From: Treponema sp.
GTDB lineage: Bacteria > Spirochaetota > Spirochaetia > Treponematales > Treponemataceae
Assembly: GCA_016296205.1 (NCBI GenBank)
Contig: JAEDJS010000015.1
Span: forward strand, 1-34,669
DNA: 34,669 bases
Direction: 5' to 3'
Position numbers and translations under genes: made by a program. Under the pieces are notes generated by a model. That model was not told where the DNA came from. It ran no database searches and was given only the letters and a program-made list of their open reading frames with translations. The first letter of the stretch is position 1, and each line of letters opens with the position of its first letter. This document shows positions 15,140-23,210 of the stretch, in pieces.

Positions 15140-16177
15140 CTAATCAAGCAAAAGGTCGTTTTCTTTAATCCAGCCGATTTTTCTAAAAAGCAAACCTAAT
15201 GCCCAGCAGAGAACAGCCGGTAAAACAATACAAACAAGAATCATTCCAAGCCAGTCAACAAAACCAGCACCAGAAGCACCTTCTTTGTACCATCCGGAAA
15301 TAACTCCAATTGGTCCTACAAGTCCGCAGGTTCCCATTCCACTTGAAACTGGAGCACCATTCATTTCCATTTTAAACAGACAGGTAGAAATTGGGCCGGT
15401 AATTGCACTGGTAATAATTGCTGGCAGCCAGATTTTTGGATTTTTAATAATGTTGGGCATCTGAAGCATACTTGTTCCCAATCCCTGGCTAACAATTCCG
15501 CCCCATTTGTTTTCTCTAAAACTTAGCACTGCAAAACCAACCATCTGGGCACAGCATCCAGCAACCGCAGCACCACCTGCAAGACCAGTTAATCCAAGTG
15601 CCGCACAAATTGCAGCGCTACTGATTGGAAGTGTAAGAACAATACCAACCACAACACTAACAATAATACCCATAATAAAGGGCTGGAGATTTGTTGCCCA
15701 CATAATCACATTTCCGATTGAAGAAGCGGCAAGACCAATCCATTTTGCAAAAAGCACAGCCAGTAAAGCACCAGTCAAAATTGTTACAATGGGAGTAACA
15801 AGGATATCAACTTTTGTTTTTTTACTTACAAGCATTCCAACTTCTGAAGCAACAGTTGCAATTACAAAAACAGCAAGAGGTCCCCCGGCACCACCAAGAA
15901 CATTTGTACATGAACCAACAGTGGCCAGTGAAAAAATCACCAATGGATGAGCACCTAAAGCAAGACCAATTGCTACAGCCATTGCTGCACCAACAACATG
16001 AGCATCGCTGCAGAAAGAACCAGCATCTACAAGAAACTGGAAAGCTGGATTCACATTAATTCTAAGAAGCTGCTGCCCCAGAGTTTTGATAATTGTCCCA
16101 GTTAGAAGGGATGCAAACAAACCTTGAGCCATACCGCCCATTGCATCAATAAAATATCGTTTTACAATCTTGTTCAT
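15140..16177 (-). CDS. PfoR-type PTS EIIC-like membrane protein
   Basis: A 345-aa polytopic membrane protein rich in Gly, Ala and Ile with about nine to ten hydrophobic segments. It resembles the PfoR/PTS_EIIC_2 group (DAGSFCSDAHVVGAAMAVAI and NGAPVSSGMGTCGLVGPIGV segments). These proteins look like the membrane-channel part of a phosphotransferase permease but lack the phosphorylated IIA/IIB domains. No PTS partner is in the window. Transport substrate is unknown. A consensus-like promoter has its -10 six bases before the ATG and no ribosome site is present. Confidence 0.75.
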   Translation of the reverse strand: MNKIVKRYFIDAMGGMAQGLFASLLTGTIIKTLGQQLLRINVNPAFQFLVDAGSFCSDAHVVGAAMAVAIGLALGAHPLVIFSLATVGSCTNVLGGAGGPLAVFVIATVASEVGMLVSKKTKVDILVTPIVTILTGALLAVLFAKWIGLAASSIGNVIMWATNLQPFIMGIIVSVVVGIVLTLPISSAAICAALGLTGLAGGAAVAGCCAQMVGFAVLSFRENKWGGIVSQGLGTSMLQMPNIIKNPKIWLPAIITSAITGPISTCLFKMEMNGAPVSSGMGTCGLVGPIGVISGWYKEGASGAGFVDWLGMILVCIVLPAVLCWALGLLFRKIGWIKENDLLLD

Positions 16178-16183
16178 ATGACA

Positions 16184-16212
16184 GTTATAATAAAATTGAA
16201 TATTTTTTTCAA
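16184..16212 (-). promoter_or_regulatory. pfoR-like gene promoter, leaderless type
   Basis: On the minus strand TTGAAA (16207-16212), a 17-bp spacer and TATAAC (16184-16189) are followed by TGTCAT and the ATG. This is one of the best promoter matches in the window, and the transcript should begin at the start codon. Confidence 0.65.
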
Positions 16213-16225
16213 TATAAATTAAATT

Positions 16226-18310
16226 TTATTTTCTGAGTTTTTTTATTCGTCTAAAGCGGGCAATTGGCAGTTCCAGTTCGGATTCATCGGGAACAGTTAA
16301 TATTTTTAATCTGGCATTATCTGTCTTGTTGATTATTGCAACTGGTTTTGCCACGATTAATCCTTTTACACCAGACACATCAATTTCTACCAGATTACCA
16401 CTGGAAATAGCATTTTCTGCAACGTGAATTTTTCCAATGTAATCCATTCCAGTTGCTTCGATTTTTTCAAAATGAACACTTGCAGGCACCAGCTGATCTT
16501 TTGAAAGAACGACTTTCTTTTCTATCCGTTCAAGCAACCCTTCATTCTGCTCTACAGAAAGATTCATTTTCTTTAAATCATCTTTGAGCTTGCAAATTAT
16601 GGAATCGTCATAAATACATTCCGGCTGTTCCAGAGGAATTTCTACCAATCCAGAAACCCCATAAATTTTGCCAAAATTTCCAGGCAAGTCAGAAGTAAAA
16701 TTCTGTCTGATGTTTCCACTGCAATCAAGGGAACACTTCTGCAAAATTGATTTAGCCTCATCGTCATTTTCAAAATCAACAAGATAAATTCCAGGTGCAA
16801 GAGTTTCAATAATGTGCCTTGTAAACGAAGGATTATTTTCTGCAATCAACTGCTTTTCTTTATTCAACTTAAGAACATAACCTTTGTACAACGAAGCAGA
16901 ATTATAATTTGAATACCAGTCTTCAAGGCTAACAACTATACTTTGAGGCAATTCATAATAAGAATATTTGCTTAAAAGTGATTGAATCTGTTCTGCGCTT
17001 ATTCCCCGGGCAAAACAAATATTCGCACTTTTGCGGCTGATTAAATAAGTTGCGGCATTGTCGTAGCGGACAATTTCCATTGGTTTTGTTACTTCAAACA
17101 ATTCTGCAAGATTCAAACCGGGCATCATTGTTACTTCAAAACCGCTGTCCATGCTCAACACTTTTTTTGATTCATCTGCAAGTTCAAAACTCTGGCAGTT
17201 CCAGATAAATTTTTTTGTACCAGTTGATTTTTTTACCTGTTGAAGCAATCCCAAAACAACGGCACATTGAATCCCGATTTCTACCGCATCAAACTGAACA
17301 GGCTCTGGGTTTTCATTTTCCCGAGCTGCCTGCAAAAGACTTGCAAACCGGGAAATTCCGCCAGCAGAAAAATTCCCCGCTTCTGATTTTTTTTCTTTTA
17401 CTACAAGACTTAAACGCTGAATATTCTGCAAGCTTAATCCTGAATCAGGAATATTTTTTATTGTATCCAAAAATAATTCCGCATTTTCCTGAATTGTTTT
17501 AGGCAGAAAATGTCCCGCTGCAGCAACACATAAATATGCACAGACAGTTTCAAAATCAAGATTAAACAAGGATTTTAATTTTTGAAAATTCAGAGAATTG
17601 CCTTTCTGATTCTGAACAATTATTCCCAGATTGCATAAACTTTTAATTAAATATTCAAATTTTAAAATCTCATTTTTATCTTCAATGTGGAACCCAAAAA
17701 TTTCTGCAAGATCTGTTACAGCTTTTTTCTTTAACTCTCCATCGTTTTTTAAAATGTTGTCGGAATTTTTTAAGTAACACAAAAAGGCAGCCAGTAATCC
17801 TGGAGTAAAATTTGTTTCACAAGGAGCCACATTCAGTTCATGGTCAAAATCACCATCGTTGTCAAAAGCTTCTGGAAAAAGATATGAGATGCTTAACAAG
17901 GGAATCAATTTTTCTTCCAGCATTGGATTTAACAGCAGCCGTGAATTTTTATCCGAACTTTCTTTGTAAATCAACAGCCGTTCTTCCAGATTTAAAATTT
18001 TTTCATAAAGAGTAGCATAGTAATATTTTGACTTGAACAGTGAATTTAATTTTAAAATTGTTGGGTTGTTCAAAAAATAAACGGCACTTAACAATTCCAA
18101 ATCGCTTTTATCAAGGAGTTTTAAAATTACAGTTGAATGAGCTTCGTTTCCAACAAAACTGCACAACTGTTCAACTAGACGCTGTTTATTAAAAGGAGTT
18201 TTTATTTCTCCAAGATACATTCTCAAGATTTCATAAAACAACTGATCCGGCAGTCTTGCAATTGATTCCTGCCATTGAAAAATTTTCTGGGATTTTGAAC
18301 TTATTGCCAT
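16226..18310 (-). CDS. XPB partner protein with XPB-N-terminal-like domain
   Basis: A 694-aa soluble protein encoded 8 bp after the XPB helicase gene, with GAGGAA overlapping the XPB stop and serving the ATG at 18310 (an in-frame TTG at 18325 lies before this site and is rejected). The N-terminal 300 residues are helical, winged-helix-like (IARLPDQLFYEIL, LLDKSDLELLSAVYFL). Residues about 414-475 contain LLSKYSYYELPQSIVVSLED, which aligns with LKKFARYEVPQSVLIWIEE in the N-terminal domain of the adjacent XPB. It lacks helicase motifs. This resembles the helicase-associated (XPB/Ssl2 N-terminal domain) proteins found next to bacterial XPB, and by layout the p52 subunit of TFIIH. The basic C-terminus (RFRRIKKLRK) could contact nucleic acid. 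Confidence 0.75.
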   Translation of the reverse strand: MAISSKSQKIFQWQESIARLPDQLFYEILRMYLGEIKTPFNKQRLVEQLCSFVGNEAHSTVILKLLDKSDLELLSAVYFLNNPTILKLNSLFKSKYYYATLYEKILNLEERLLIYKESSDKNSRLLLNPMLEEKLIPLLSISYLFPEAFDNDGDFDHELNVAPCETNFTPGLLAAFLCYLKNSDNILKNDGELKKKAVTDLAEIFGFHIEDKNEILKFEYLIKSLCNLGIIVQNQKGNSLNFQKLKSLFNLDFETVCAYLCVAAAGHFLPKTIQENAELFLDTIKNIPDSGLSLQNIQRLSLVVKEKKSEAGNFSAGGISRFASLLQAARENENPEPVQFDAVEIGIQCAVVLGLLQQVKKSTGTKKFIWNCQSFELADESKKVLSMDSGFEVTMMPGLNLAELFEVTKPMEIVRYDNAATYLISRKSANICFARGISAEQIQSLLSKYSYYELPQSIVVSLEDWYSNYNSASLYKGYVLKLNKEKQLIAENNPSFTRHIIETLAPGIYLVDFENDDEAKSILQKCSLDCSGNIRQNFTSDLPGNFGKIYGVSGLVEIPLEQPECIYDDSIICKLKDDLKKMNLSVEQNEGLLERIEKKVVLSKDQLVPASVHFEKIEATGMDYIGKIHVAENAISSGNLVEIDVSGVKGLIVAKPVAIINKTDNARLKILTVPDESELELPIARFRRIKKLRK

Positions 18311-18318
18311 CAACTTCC

Positions 18319-20073
18319 TCAACAAATTTGTAAGGTTTCATCTAATTCATTAAAGCTGTTCTGATCAACATAACGAATTATTCTATATGCGTAACCCTGT
18401 TCTGCAAGAAATTTTTGTCTGTTACTGCCAAATTCCTCTTCTACAGTATTACGTGTTATTAATGTAAAAAATCTTGAAGTCCTTTCCTTAGGTCTCAATA
18501 TTCTACCTAATCGCTGAGCCTCTTCCTGGCGGCTTCCAAATGTTCCGCTTACTTGAATTGCAATGCTGGCATCCGGCAAATCAATAGCAAAGTTTGCAAT
18601 TTTACTTACGATAAGCACATGAATTTTTCCCTGCCGGAATTCATTGTAAATAATATCACGTTCCTTGTTTGGAACTTTACCAGTTAAAATCGGAGCATTC
18701 AATTCTTTTGCCAGAACATCAAGCTGACTCAAGTATTGACCTATTACAAGAATTTTATCTTCCGGATATTTATTTATTATTTCTTTTACAATTTGAATTT
18801 TATTTTTATTTTCACTGGCCACACGATGTTTTTCCCGAGCATTAGAAACTGCATATTTAAGCTGAACATCTTCCGGCAAATCCAGTCTCACTTCAACACA
18901 TTCCGCTTTTGCAATCCATCCGCTGTGTTCCAGTTCTTTCCAGGGAACATCATAACGTTTTGGCCCAACAAGAGAAAAAACATGACCCTCGCATCCATCT
19001 TCCCTAACTAATGTTGCAGTCAACCCAACACGTCTTACAGCCTGCAATTCAGCGGCAACTCTAAAAACTGGAGCAGGAAGCATGTGAACTTCATCGTAAA
19101 TAATTAAACCCCAGGAATTTTTTCTAAACAAATCAAAATGAGGATAAGGACCTTCTTTGTCTGGACGCCATGTTAAAACCTGATAAGTTGCAACTGTAAC
19201 CGGTTTTATTTCTTTATTTTCGCCGGTATATTCCGCAATCTGATCTTTTGTTAAATTTGTTTTATCAAGAAGTTCATCTATCCACTGGTGAACTGCACTA
19301 ATATTTGTTGTAACAATTAAAGTGTTGGTTTTTAGCAGACTCATCACTTCCATTCCAACGATTGTTTTTCCTGAACCACAAGGAAGAACGATTGTGCCAA
19401 ATCCAGTTCCAGGGCCTTTATCGCCAACAAGATTTTGAGCAGCTTCTACCTGATAATTTCTAACGTTGAATTCTTTTCCTTTTAAAGTTGAATTTCTAAG
19501 TTGAATTTCCAGCGGTTCACCATCACGCAAAGGAACTTGATCTTTTACCGGCCATCCAATCTGGAGAAGATTCTGCTTAACTGTACCACGATCTACAAGG
19601 TTTAAATCAAAATAATATCTGGCATCATTTAAAGGATCAACTCCCCTGGGAACAAGATATTTTTTTGCAACAGGATTCTTTTCTATTTCTTTATATACAA
19701 TTGGTGAAGTACAAACAAGGTGCAAAGTATTCTCATCTTCCCCAGGATAAAGAATCAACTTTCCAAATCTACCGGCAGTTTCTTCTATCCAAATCAACAC
19801 ACTTTGGGGCACTTCATAACGGGCGAATTTTTTTAAAACTTCAACTGCATTTTTCCAGGTAAATCCCGCACTTTCGGCATTCCACAAACTTAATGGAGTT
19901 AATTTATAAGTATGAAGATGTTCCGGACTTTTTTCCAGTTCTGCAAAAGGAATCAGCGCTGTTTTACATTCATCGGCTCCAGGAGCATGAACATCTAAAA
20001 GCAATGTTCTGTCTGACTGAACAATAAGAGGCTGCATAAATGGATTAAAGTTCTGCTGCTGATTATTTACCAT
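18319..20073 (-). CDS. XPB/ERCC3-type DNA repair helicase
   Basis: A 584-aa superfamily 2 helicase of the XPB/Ssl2 group, expected to be an ATP-driven 3'-5' DNA translocase in repair or transcription. The N-terminal damage-recognition-like region (about 1-200) includes the YEVPQS segment. Walker A is PCGSGKT (231-237), the DEVH box is at 327-330, the TAT motif is followed by the XPB-specific RED (357-359), and motif VI is RLGRILRPKERTSRFF. Spirochaetes such as T. pallidum are known to carry XPB-like helicases. It begins a two-gene operon with the 694-aa partner. GTGACG, 17 bp and TATACT ending 8 nt before the ATG suggest a near-leaderless mRNA. Confidence 0.92.
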   Translation of the reverse strand: MVNNQQQNFNPFMQPLIVQSDRTLLLDVHAPGADECKTALIPFAELEKSPEHLHTYKLTPLSLWNAESAGFTWKNAVEVLKKFARYEVPQSVLIWIEETAGRFGKLILYPGEDENTLHLVCTSPIVYKEIEKNPVAKKYLVPRGVDPLNDARYYFDLNLVDRGTVKQNLLQIGWPVKDQVPLRDGEPLEIQLRNSTLKGKEFNVRNYQVEAAQNLVGDKGPGTGFGTIVLPCGSGKTIVGMEVMSLLKTNTLIVTTNISAVHQWIDELLDKTNLTKDQIAEYTGENKEIKPVTVATYQVLTWRPDKEGPYPHFDLFRKNSWGLIIYDEVHMLPAPVFRVAAELQAVRRVGLTATLVREDGCEGHVFSLVGPKRYDVPWKELEHSGWIAKAECVEVRLDLPEDVQLKYAVSNAREKHRVASENKNKIQIVKEIINKYPEDKILVIGQYLSQLDVLAKELNAPILTGKVPNKERDIIYNEFRQGKIHVLIVSKIANFAIDLPDASIAIQVSGTFGSRQEEAQRLGRILRPKERTSRFFTLITRNTVEEEFGSNRQKFLAEQGYAYRIIRYVDQNSFNELDETLQIC

Positions 20074-20081
20074 AATGTTTT

Positions 20082-20110
20082 AGTATAATACAAAAACTTG
20101 TTTTCGTCAC
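20082..20110 (-). promoter_or_regulatory. XPB operon promoter, near-leaderless type
   Basis: On the minus strand GTGACG (20105-20110), a 17-bp spacer and TATACT (20082-20087) are followed by 8 nt and the ATG. No ribosome site lies in between. Confidence 0.5.
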
Positions 20111-20249
20111 AATTATTGGAAAAGTTTTTAAAACTTTTATTCTTTTGGCTCAAAATTAAAAAAATTCTTCTATATTTATAGTGAGGTCAGATTATTCACA
20201 CAAAACCAAGTTGAATTTCCAGACCAACTTTTAAATTAAGGATTGAATT

Positions 20250-21281
20250 ATGAAATGTATTTTTAAACTAATTGAATCATTTAAAAACAAATTTATGTTG
20301 ATTTTTTTCTGTCTAACCTGCAGCTTTATTTCTTGTGCCAATGAAAACAGTTTTCCAGACAGCCAGAATGAATTAAAAATTGCCCAATGGAATGTGCAGA
20401 CCTTTTTTGACAGCACAACTACCGGCAACGAATACAAAGAATTTACAAAAACAAAATACTGGAACAGAGAAAATTATATTGTAAGATTACAAAGGCTTGC
20501 AGAAGTAATTAAACAAATTGATGCCGACGTTTTTATTATGGAAGAAATAGAAAACAAAGGTGTCCTTTTTGACATAAATAATTTTCTTGCCGGCCAGTGG
20601 AATTTAAAGAAATCCTACAAATACGGAGCCTTTGCCAAAGCTCCCAAAAGTTCTATTGGAATAGGAATTATAAGCCGTTATCCTCTTAGCCAATTAAAAA
20701 TTCACAGTCTGGGAATTTTTACAGAAAAAACAGAAATGCCATTAATGAGGCCGCTGGTAGAAATTAATGTAAACAAGAATTCAAGCCAGCTTACACTTCT
20801 TTTAAACCATTGGAAAAGTAAATCCGGTAAATCCGATAAATCCGATGAAGAAGAAGAAAGTCAGGTCTGGAGAAATTGGCAGGAAGATCTTCTTGCTTAC
20901 AAAATCAATTCTTTATTAAAAGAAAACAAAAACATTTTATGCGCCGGTGATTTTAACAAAAACCTCATTGAATTTACTCATTCTTCTTCTAAAGAAAACG
21001 GCATTATCATTCTTGCACCTTTTTCGCAATATTCTGCAGAAGTAAAAAATCTCTGGTATCAGGATAATATTCTTATTGAACCGGGAAGTTATTATTTTAA
21101 CGAGCAGTGGGAACGAATTGACCACTTTTTTACAGCCGGTAATTTTATTGCCCAACAATTCAAAGTAGAAACAGAAGGTCCCTGGTGCGATTTCCAGACA
21201 AAAATTCCAGAAGGTTACACCCTTTGGACAAACAAGGGCTACAGCGACCACCTTCCCCTGAGCTGCATTGTTAGATTTTAG
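20250..21281 (+). CDS. exported endonuclease/exonuclease/phosphatase family lipoprotein
   Basis: A 343-aa protein with a hydrophobic N-terminus and a possible lipobox SFISC (Cys29), so probably a periplasmic or outer-membrane lipoprotein. The EEP (DNase I-like) catalytic set is complete: WNVQ near residue 50, MEEIEN, LLNHWKSK, AGDFN and YSDHLPL. It could be a nuclease that scavenges DNA or a phosphodiesterase acting on lipids or nucleotides; the substrate is not visible. A Lys/Ser/Asp-rich insert is encoded by three tandem 9-bp repeats (20818-20844) plus a GAA/GAG run. AAGGA lies 7 nt before the ATG. Its last 11 bp overlap the end of the convergent methyltransferase gene. Confidence 0.8.
   Translation: MKCIFKLIESFKNKFMLIFFCLTCSFISCANENSFPDSQNELKIAQWNVQTFFDSTTTGNEYKEFTKTKYWNRENYIVRLQRLAEVIKQIDADVFIMEEIENKGVLFDINNFLAGQWNLKKSYKYGAFAKAPKSSIGIGIISRYPLSQLKIHSLGIFTEKTEMPLMRPLVEINVNKNSSQLTLLLNHWKSKSGKSDKSDEEEESQVWRNWQEDLLAYKINSLLKENKNILCAGDFNKNLIEFTHSSSKENGIIILAPFSQYSAEVKNLWYQDNILIEPGSYYFNEQWERIDHFFTAGNFIAQQFKVETEGPWCDFQTKIPEGYTLWTNKGYSDHLPLSCIVRF
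20818..20844 (+). repeat. three tandem 9-bp repeats within EEP gene
   Basis: GTAAATCCG, GTAAATCCG and ATAAATCCG run in tandem and encode Lys-Ser-Gly/Asp units in a charged loop between strands of the EEP fold. The unit length is a multiple of three, so copy number could vary without frameshift. Confidence 0.7.
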
Positions 21282-22431
21282 TTTTTTCTACAACAAAAAG
21301 ATATTCTTTTACATAAATGCTGCGGCCTTTTAAATTACGGCTACCACGGAATGTATTGTATTCTTTTTCCAGCACATGAACGGAGCCCACTTGTTCCAAA
21401 AGTTCAATCATCTGTTCTTTTGGAATAAAGCCTTCATTGTTAAAGCTTATGAGAAGGAATTTTGCTTTAACATTTTTAACAAGAGTCAGTAATGTATCAT
21501 AAATAAATTTTCGCTTGTTATATTGAGAACGGTTCCAGCCTTTTGGGATTCCACTTACACGGCTCATATTCTCTTGATCCGGCCATTGATTCTTTGCAAT
21601 TAAGTTGAGCATAAAATAATTTGACCCGTAAGGATGCTGATTATATGGAGGATCAATATATGCTAAATCTGCAACAGGGCTCTGGTCTGAACAAACAAGT
21701 TCATTGGCTTCACAACAGAATACTTTATGATGGCAACTAAAATTACTAAAAACAGGAAGAGGTAAATTGATTTCTCCATTAATCCTGGAAAGAGCATTTT
21801 CTGCGCTGCCCCCAAATTTGCCAAGACCACTTTTCTTGTCTTTATAAAAACCTTTAAAAACGCCGCTTGTATTTGCATGAACAGAACATTCGCTTAATAA
21901 AGGTGCAAGAAAAAATTTCTGCATATTTTCAGGAACTTTTTTATCAATCAACTGGCGCACATAATCAATATATCTTGCATTTCTATTTGTATAAAAACAG
22001 CGCTCGCCTTCCTGAATATTCAACGTATCTTTTGGTGCGTAAAATTTTTCTACAAAACCGCCGCAGCTTTTTCCCTCATCCACAAATATCTGAGCTTCTT
22101 TTGTAATATCAGAATGAAGGGAGCAAATCTTCCTGTAATTAACATCACTCTGATTAGAAAGATAACAATCACTTATAAGGCTGGCATAATACTCCATGTC
22201 GTTGGCATACACAAAACTTGAATGCTGTTTTAAATAACGCCCAACAATGCCACTGCCGCTGAATACGTCAAAAGTAACAAGTTTATCTTTGTGCAGTTTA
22301 TTTTTAACATATTCAACTCCAGTGCCAATAAAATCCAAAAGTGCCCGCTTATTGCCAATATAAGTAACAAGCTGCTCAGTGAGAAATTCATTTTTTTCCT
22401 GGATTGTAGAAGTTGATTTTTGCGAATTCAT
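21271..22431 (-). CDS. D12-class adenine-specific DNA methyltransferase, orphan
   Basis: A 386-aa S-adenosylmethionine-dependent N6-adenine methyltransferase. Motif X-like TYIGNKRALLDFI (23-35), SAM-binding motif I FDVFSGSG (54-61) and catalytic motif IV DPPY (260-263, followed by NQHPYGSNYF) are in the D12 (Dam/MboI-like) order. No restriction endonuclease gene is adjacent, so it is an orphan or its partner lies elsewhere. The recognition sequence cannot be read from the protein. No ribosome site precedes the ATG; a TTTAAA, 17 bp, TAAATT pair ends 6 nt before it and overlaps the upstream terminator. The 3' end overlaps the EEP gene by 11 bp. Confidence 0.85.
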   Translation of the reverse strand: MNSQKSTSTIQEKNEFLTEQLVTYIGNKRALLDFIGTGVEYVKNKLHKDKLVTFDVFSGSGIVGRYLKQHSSFVYANDMEYYASLISDCYLSNQSDVNYRKICSLHSDITKEAQIFVDEGKSCGGFVEKFYAPKDTLNIQEGERCFYTNRNARYIDYVRQLIDKKVPENMQKFFLAPLLSECSVHANTSGVFKGFYKDKKSGLGKFGGSAENALSRINGEINLPLPVFSNFSCHHKVFCCEANELVCSDQSPVADLAYIDPPYNQHPYGSNYFMLNLIAKNQWPDQENMSRVSGIPKGWNRSQYNKRKFIYDTLLTLVKNVKAKFLLISFNNEGFIPKEQMIELLEQVGSVHVLEKEYNTFRGSRNLKGRSIYVKEYLFVVEKTKI

Positions 22432-22437
22432 TTTTCA

Positions 22438-22466
22438 AATTTAAAAAACCGCAAGAATTTTTTAAA
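22438..22466 (-). promoter_or_regulatory. weak leaderless-type promoter candidate for the methyltransferase
   Basis: On the minus strand TTTAAA (22461-22466), a 17-bp spacer and TAAATT (22438-22443) are followed by TGAAAA and the ATG. Each box matches the consensus at 4 of 6. It lies in AT-rich terminator sequence, so chance is possible. Confidence 0.25.
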
Positions 22467-22475
22467 CCCCTGCGG
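22443..22475 (-). terminator. intrinsic terminator after the 205-aa lipoprotein gene
   Basis: On the minus strand CCGCAGG and CTTGCGG form a 7-bp stem with one G-T pair, followed directly by TTTTTT (22443-22448). It lies 52 bp downstream of the lipoprotein stop and just before the methyltransferase start, separating the two units. Confidence 0.75.
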
Positions 22476-22526
22476 CTTTTGGAATTTAATTCATTTTAGA
22501 ATCAAAAACTATTTTTCGATTAAAAT

Positions 22527-23144
22527 CTATTGCGTATCTTCCAGGCTGCTTACCAAAATAGTAGCAAGAATCTTTTTCCAGCTCATGTTCTTAAAGAGCT
22601 CCGTAATGTCTGTAGAAACCTTGTAATTGTTACTTGCCTTAAGACAATATGGAACTGCTGTTTCGCCTTTATTCCACATCTTCTGATAAAGTTCAATTGC
22701 CAACCATGTTGTATCATTAATTACAAGAGAATCAAGGAATGATTTTTGAGATTCTTCTTCACCGCCAACGCTCTCTATTATTGTATCAACTATCGTTCCT
22801 TTTGGAAAATTCTTAAACAGAACTTTCTTTCCAACAGCAGCCTCAACAAGATCAGAACCAGATGTTACTTCTACAAAAATGTTAAGACCAGCTTTGATTG
22901 CATCTTTTGCGTTTACAGGTTCTTCATCACCTTTTGCAATAAAATCAACAAGTTTAGTATCACTTTTGTAGCCGTCATTGTCTGTGTAGTAGAAATACGC
23001 TGTAATATTCTGATCCTGAATTTTGTAGTTTTTTTCAATCCAAACATCTTTATCACATACTTCACCCACTCCGTCACATGAAGTGAGAGCCAAACCACAG
23101 ATTGCAACAACAGCTGCCATCATAATAGACATAAATTTTTTCAT
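22527..23144 (-). CDS. hypothetical lipoprotein
   Basis: A 205-aa protein with a lipoprotein signal: MKKFMSIMMA, a hydrophobic stretch, and lipobox LTSC with the acylated Cys near residue 23. The mature part is acidic and mixed alpha/beta, with no motif I recognise; two further cysteines lie near the ends. AAGGAG lies 8 nt before the ATG. It starts 66 bp after the PFK stop with no terminator between them, so it may be read from the PFK promoter. A terminator follows it. Confidence 0.7.
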   Translation of the reverse strand: MKKFMSIMMAAVVAICGLALTSCDGVGEVCDKDVWIEKNYKIQDQNITAYFYYTDNDGYKSDTKLVDFIAKGDEEPVNAKDAIKAGLNIFVEVTSGSDLVEAAVGKKVLFKNFPKGTIVDTIIESVGGEEESQKSFLDSLVINDTTWLAIELYQKMWNKGETAVPYCLKASNNYKVSTDITELFKNMSWKKILATILVSSLEDTQ

Positions 23145-23210
23145 TTTACTTTCTCCTTAAAAATGTAAAATTCATTTATATTTGAACCTTATAAGAGGCA
23201 TCAAATCAAA

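Noticed and set aside
20074..20249. tRNA or small RNA gene between XPB and the EEP gene
   Set aside because: The region is AT-rich with only short AT hairpins; no cloverleaf or conserved tRNA loop sequence is visible.
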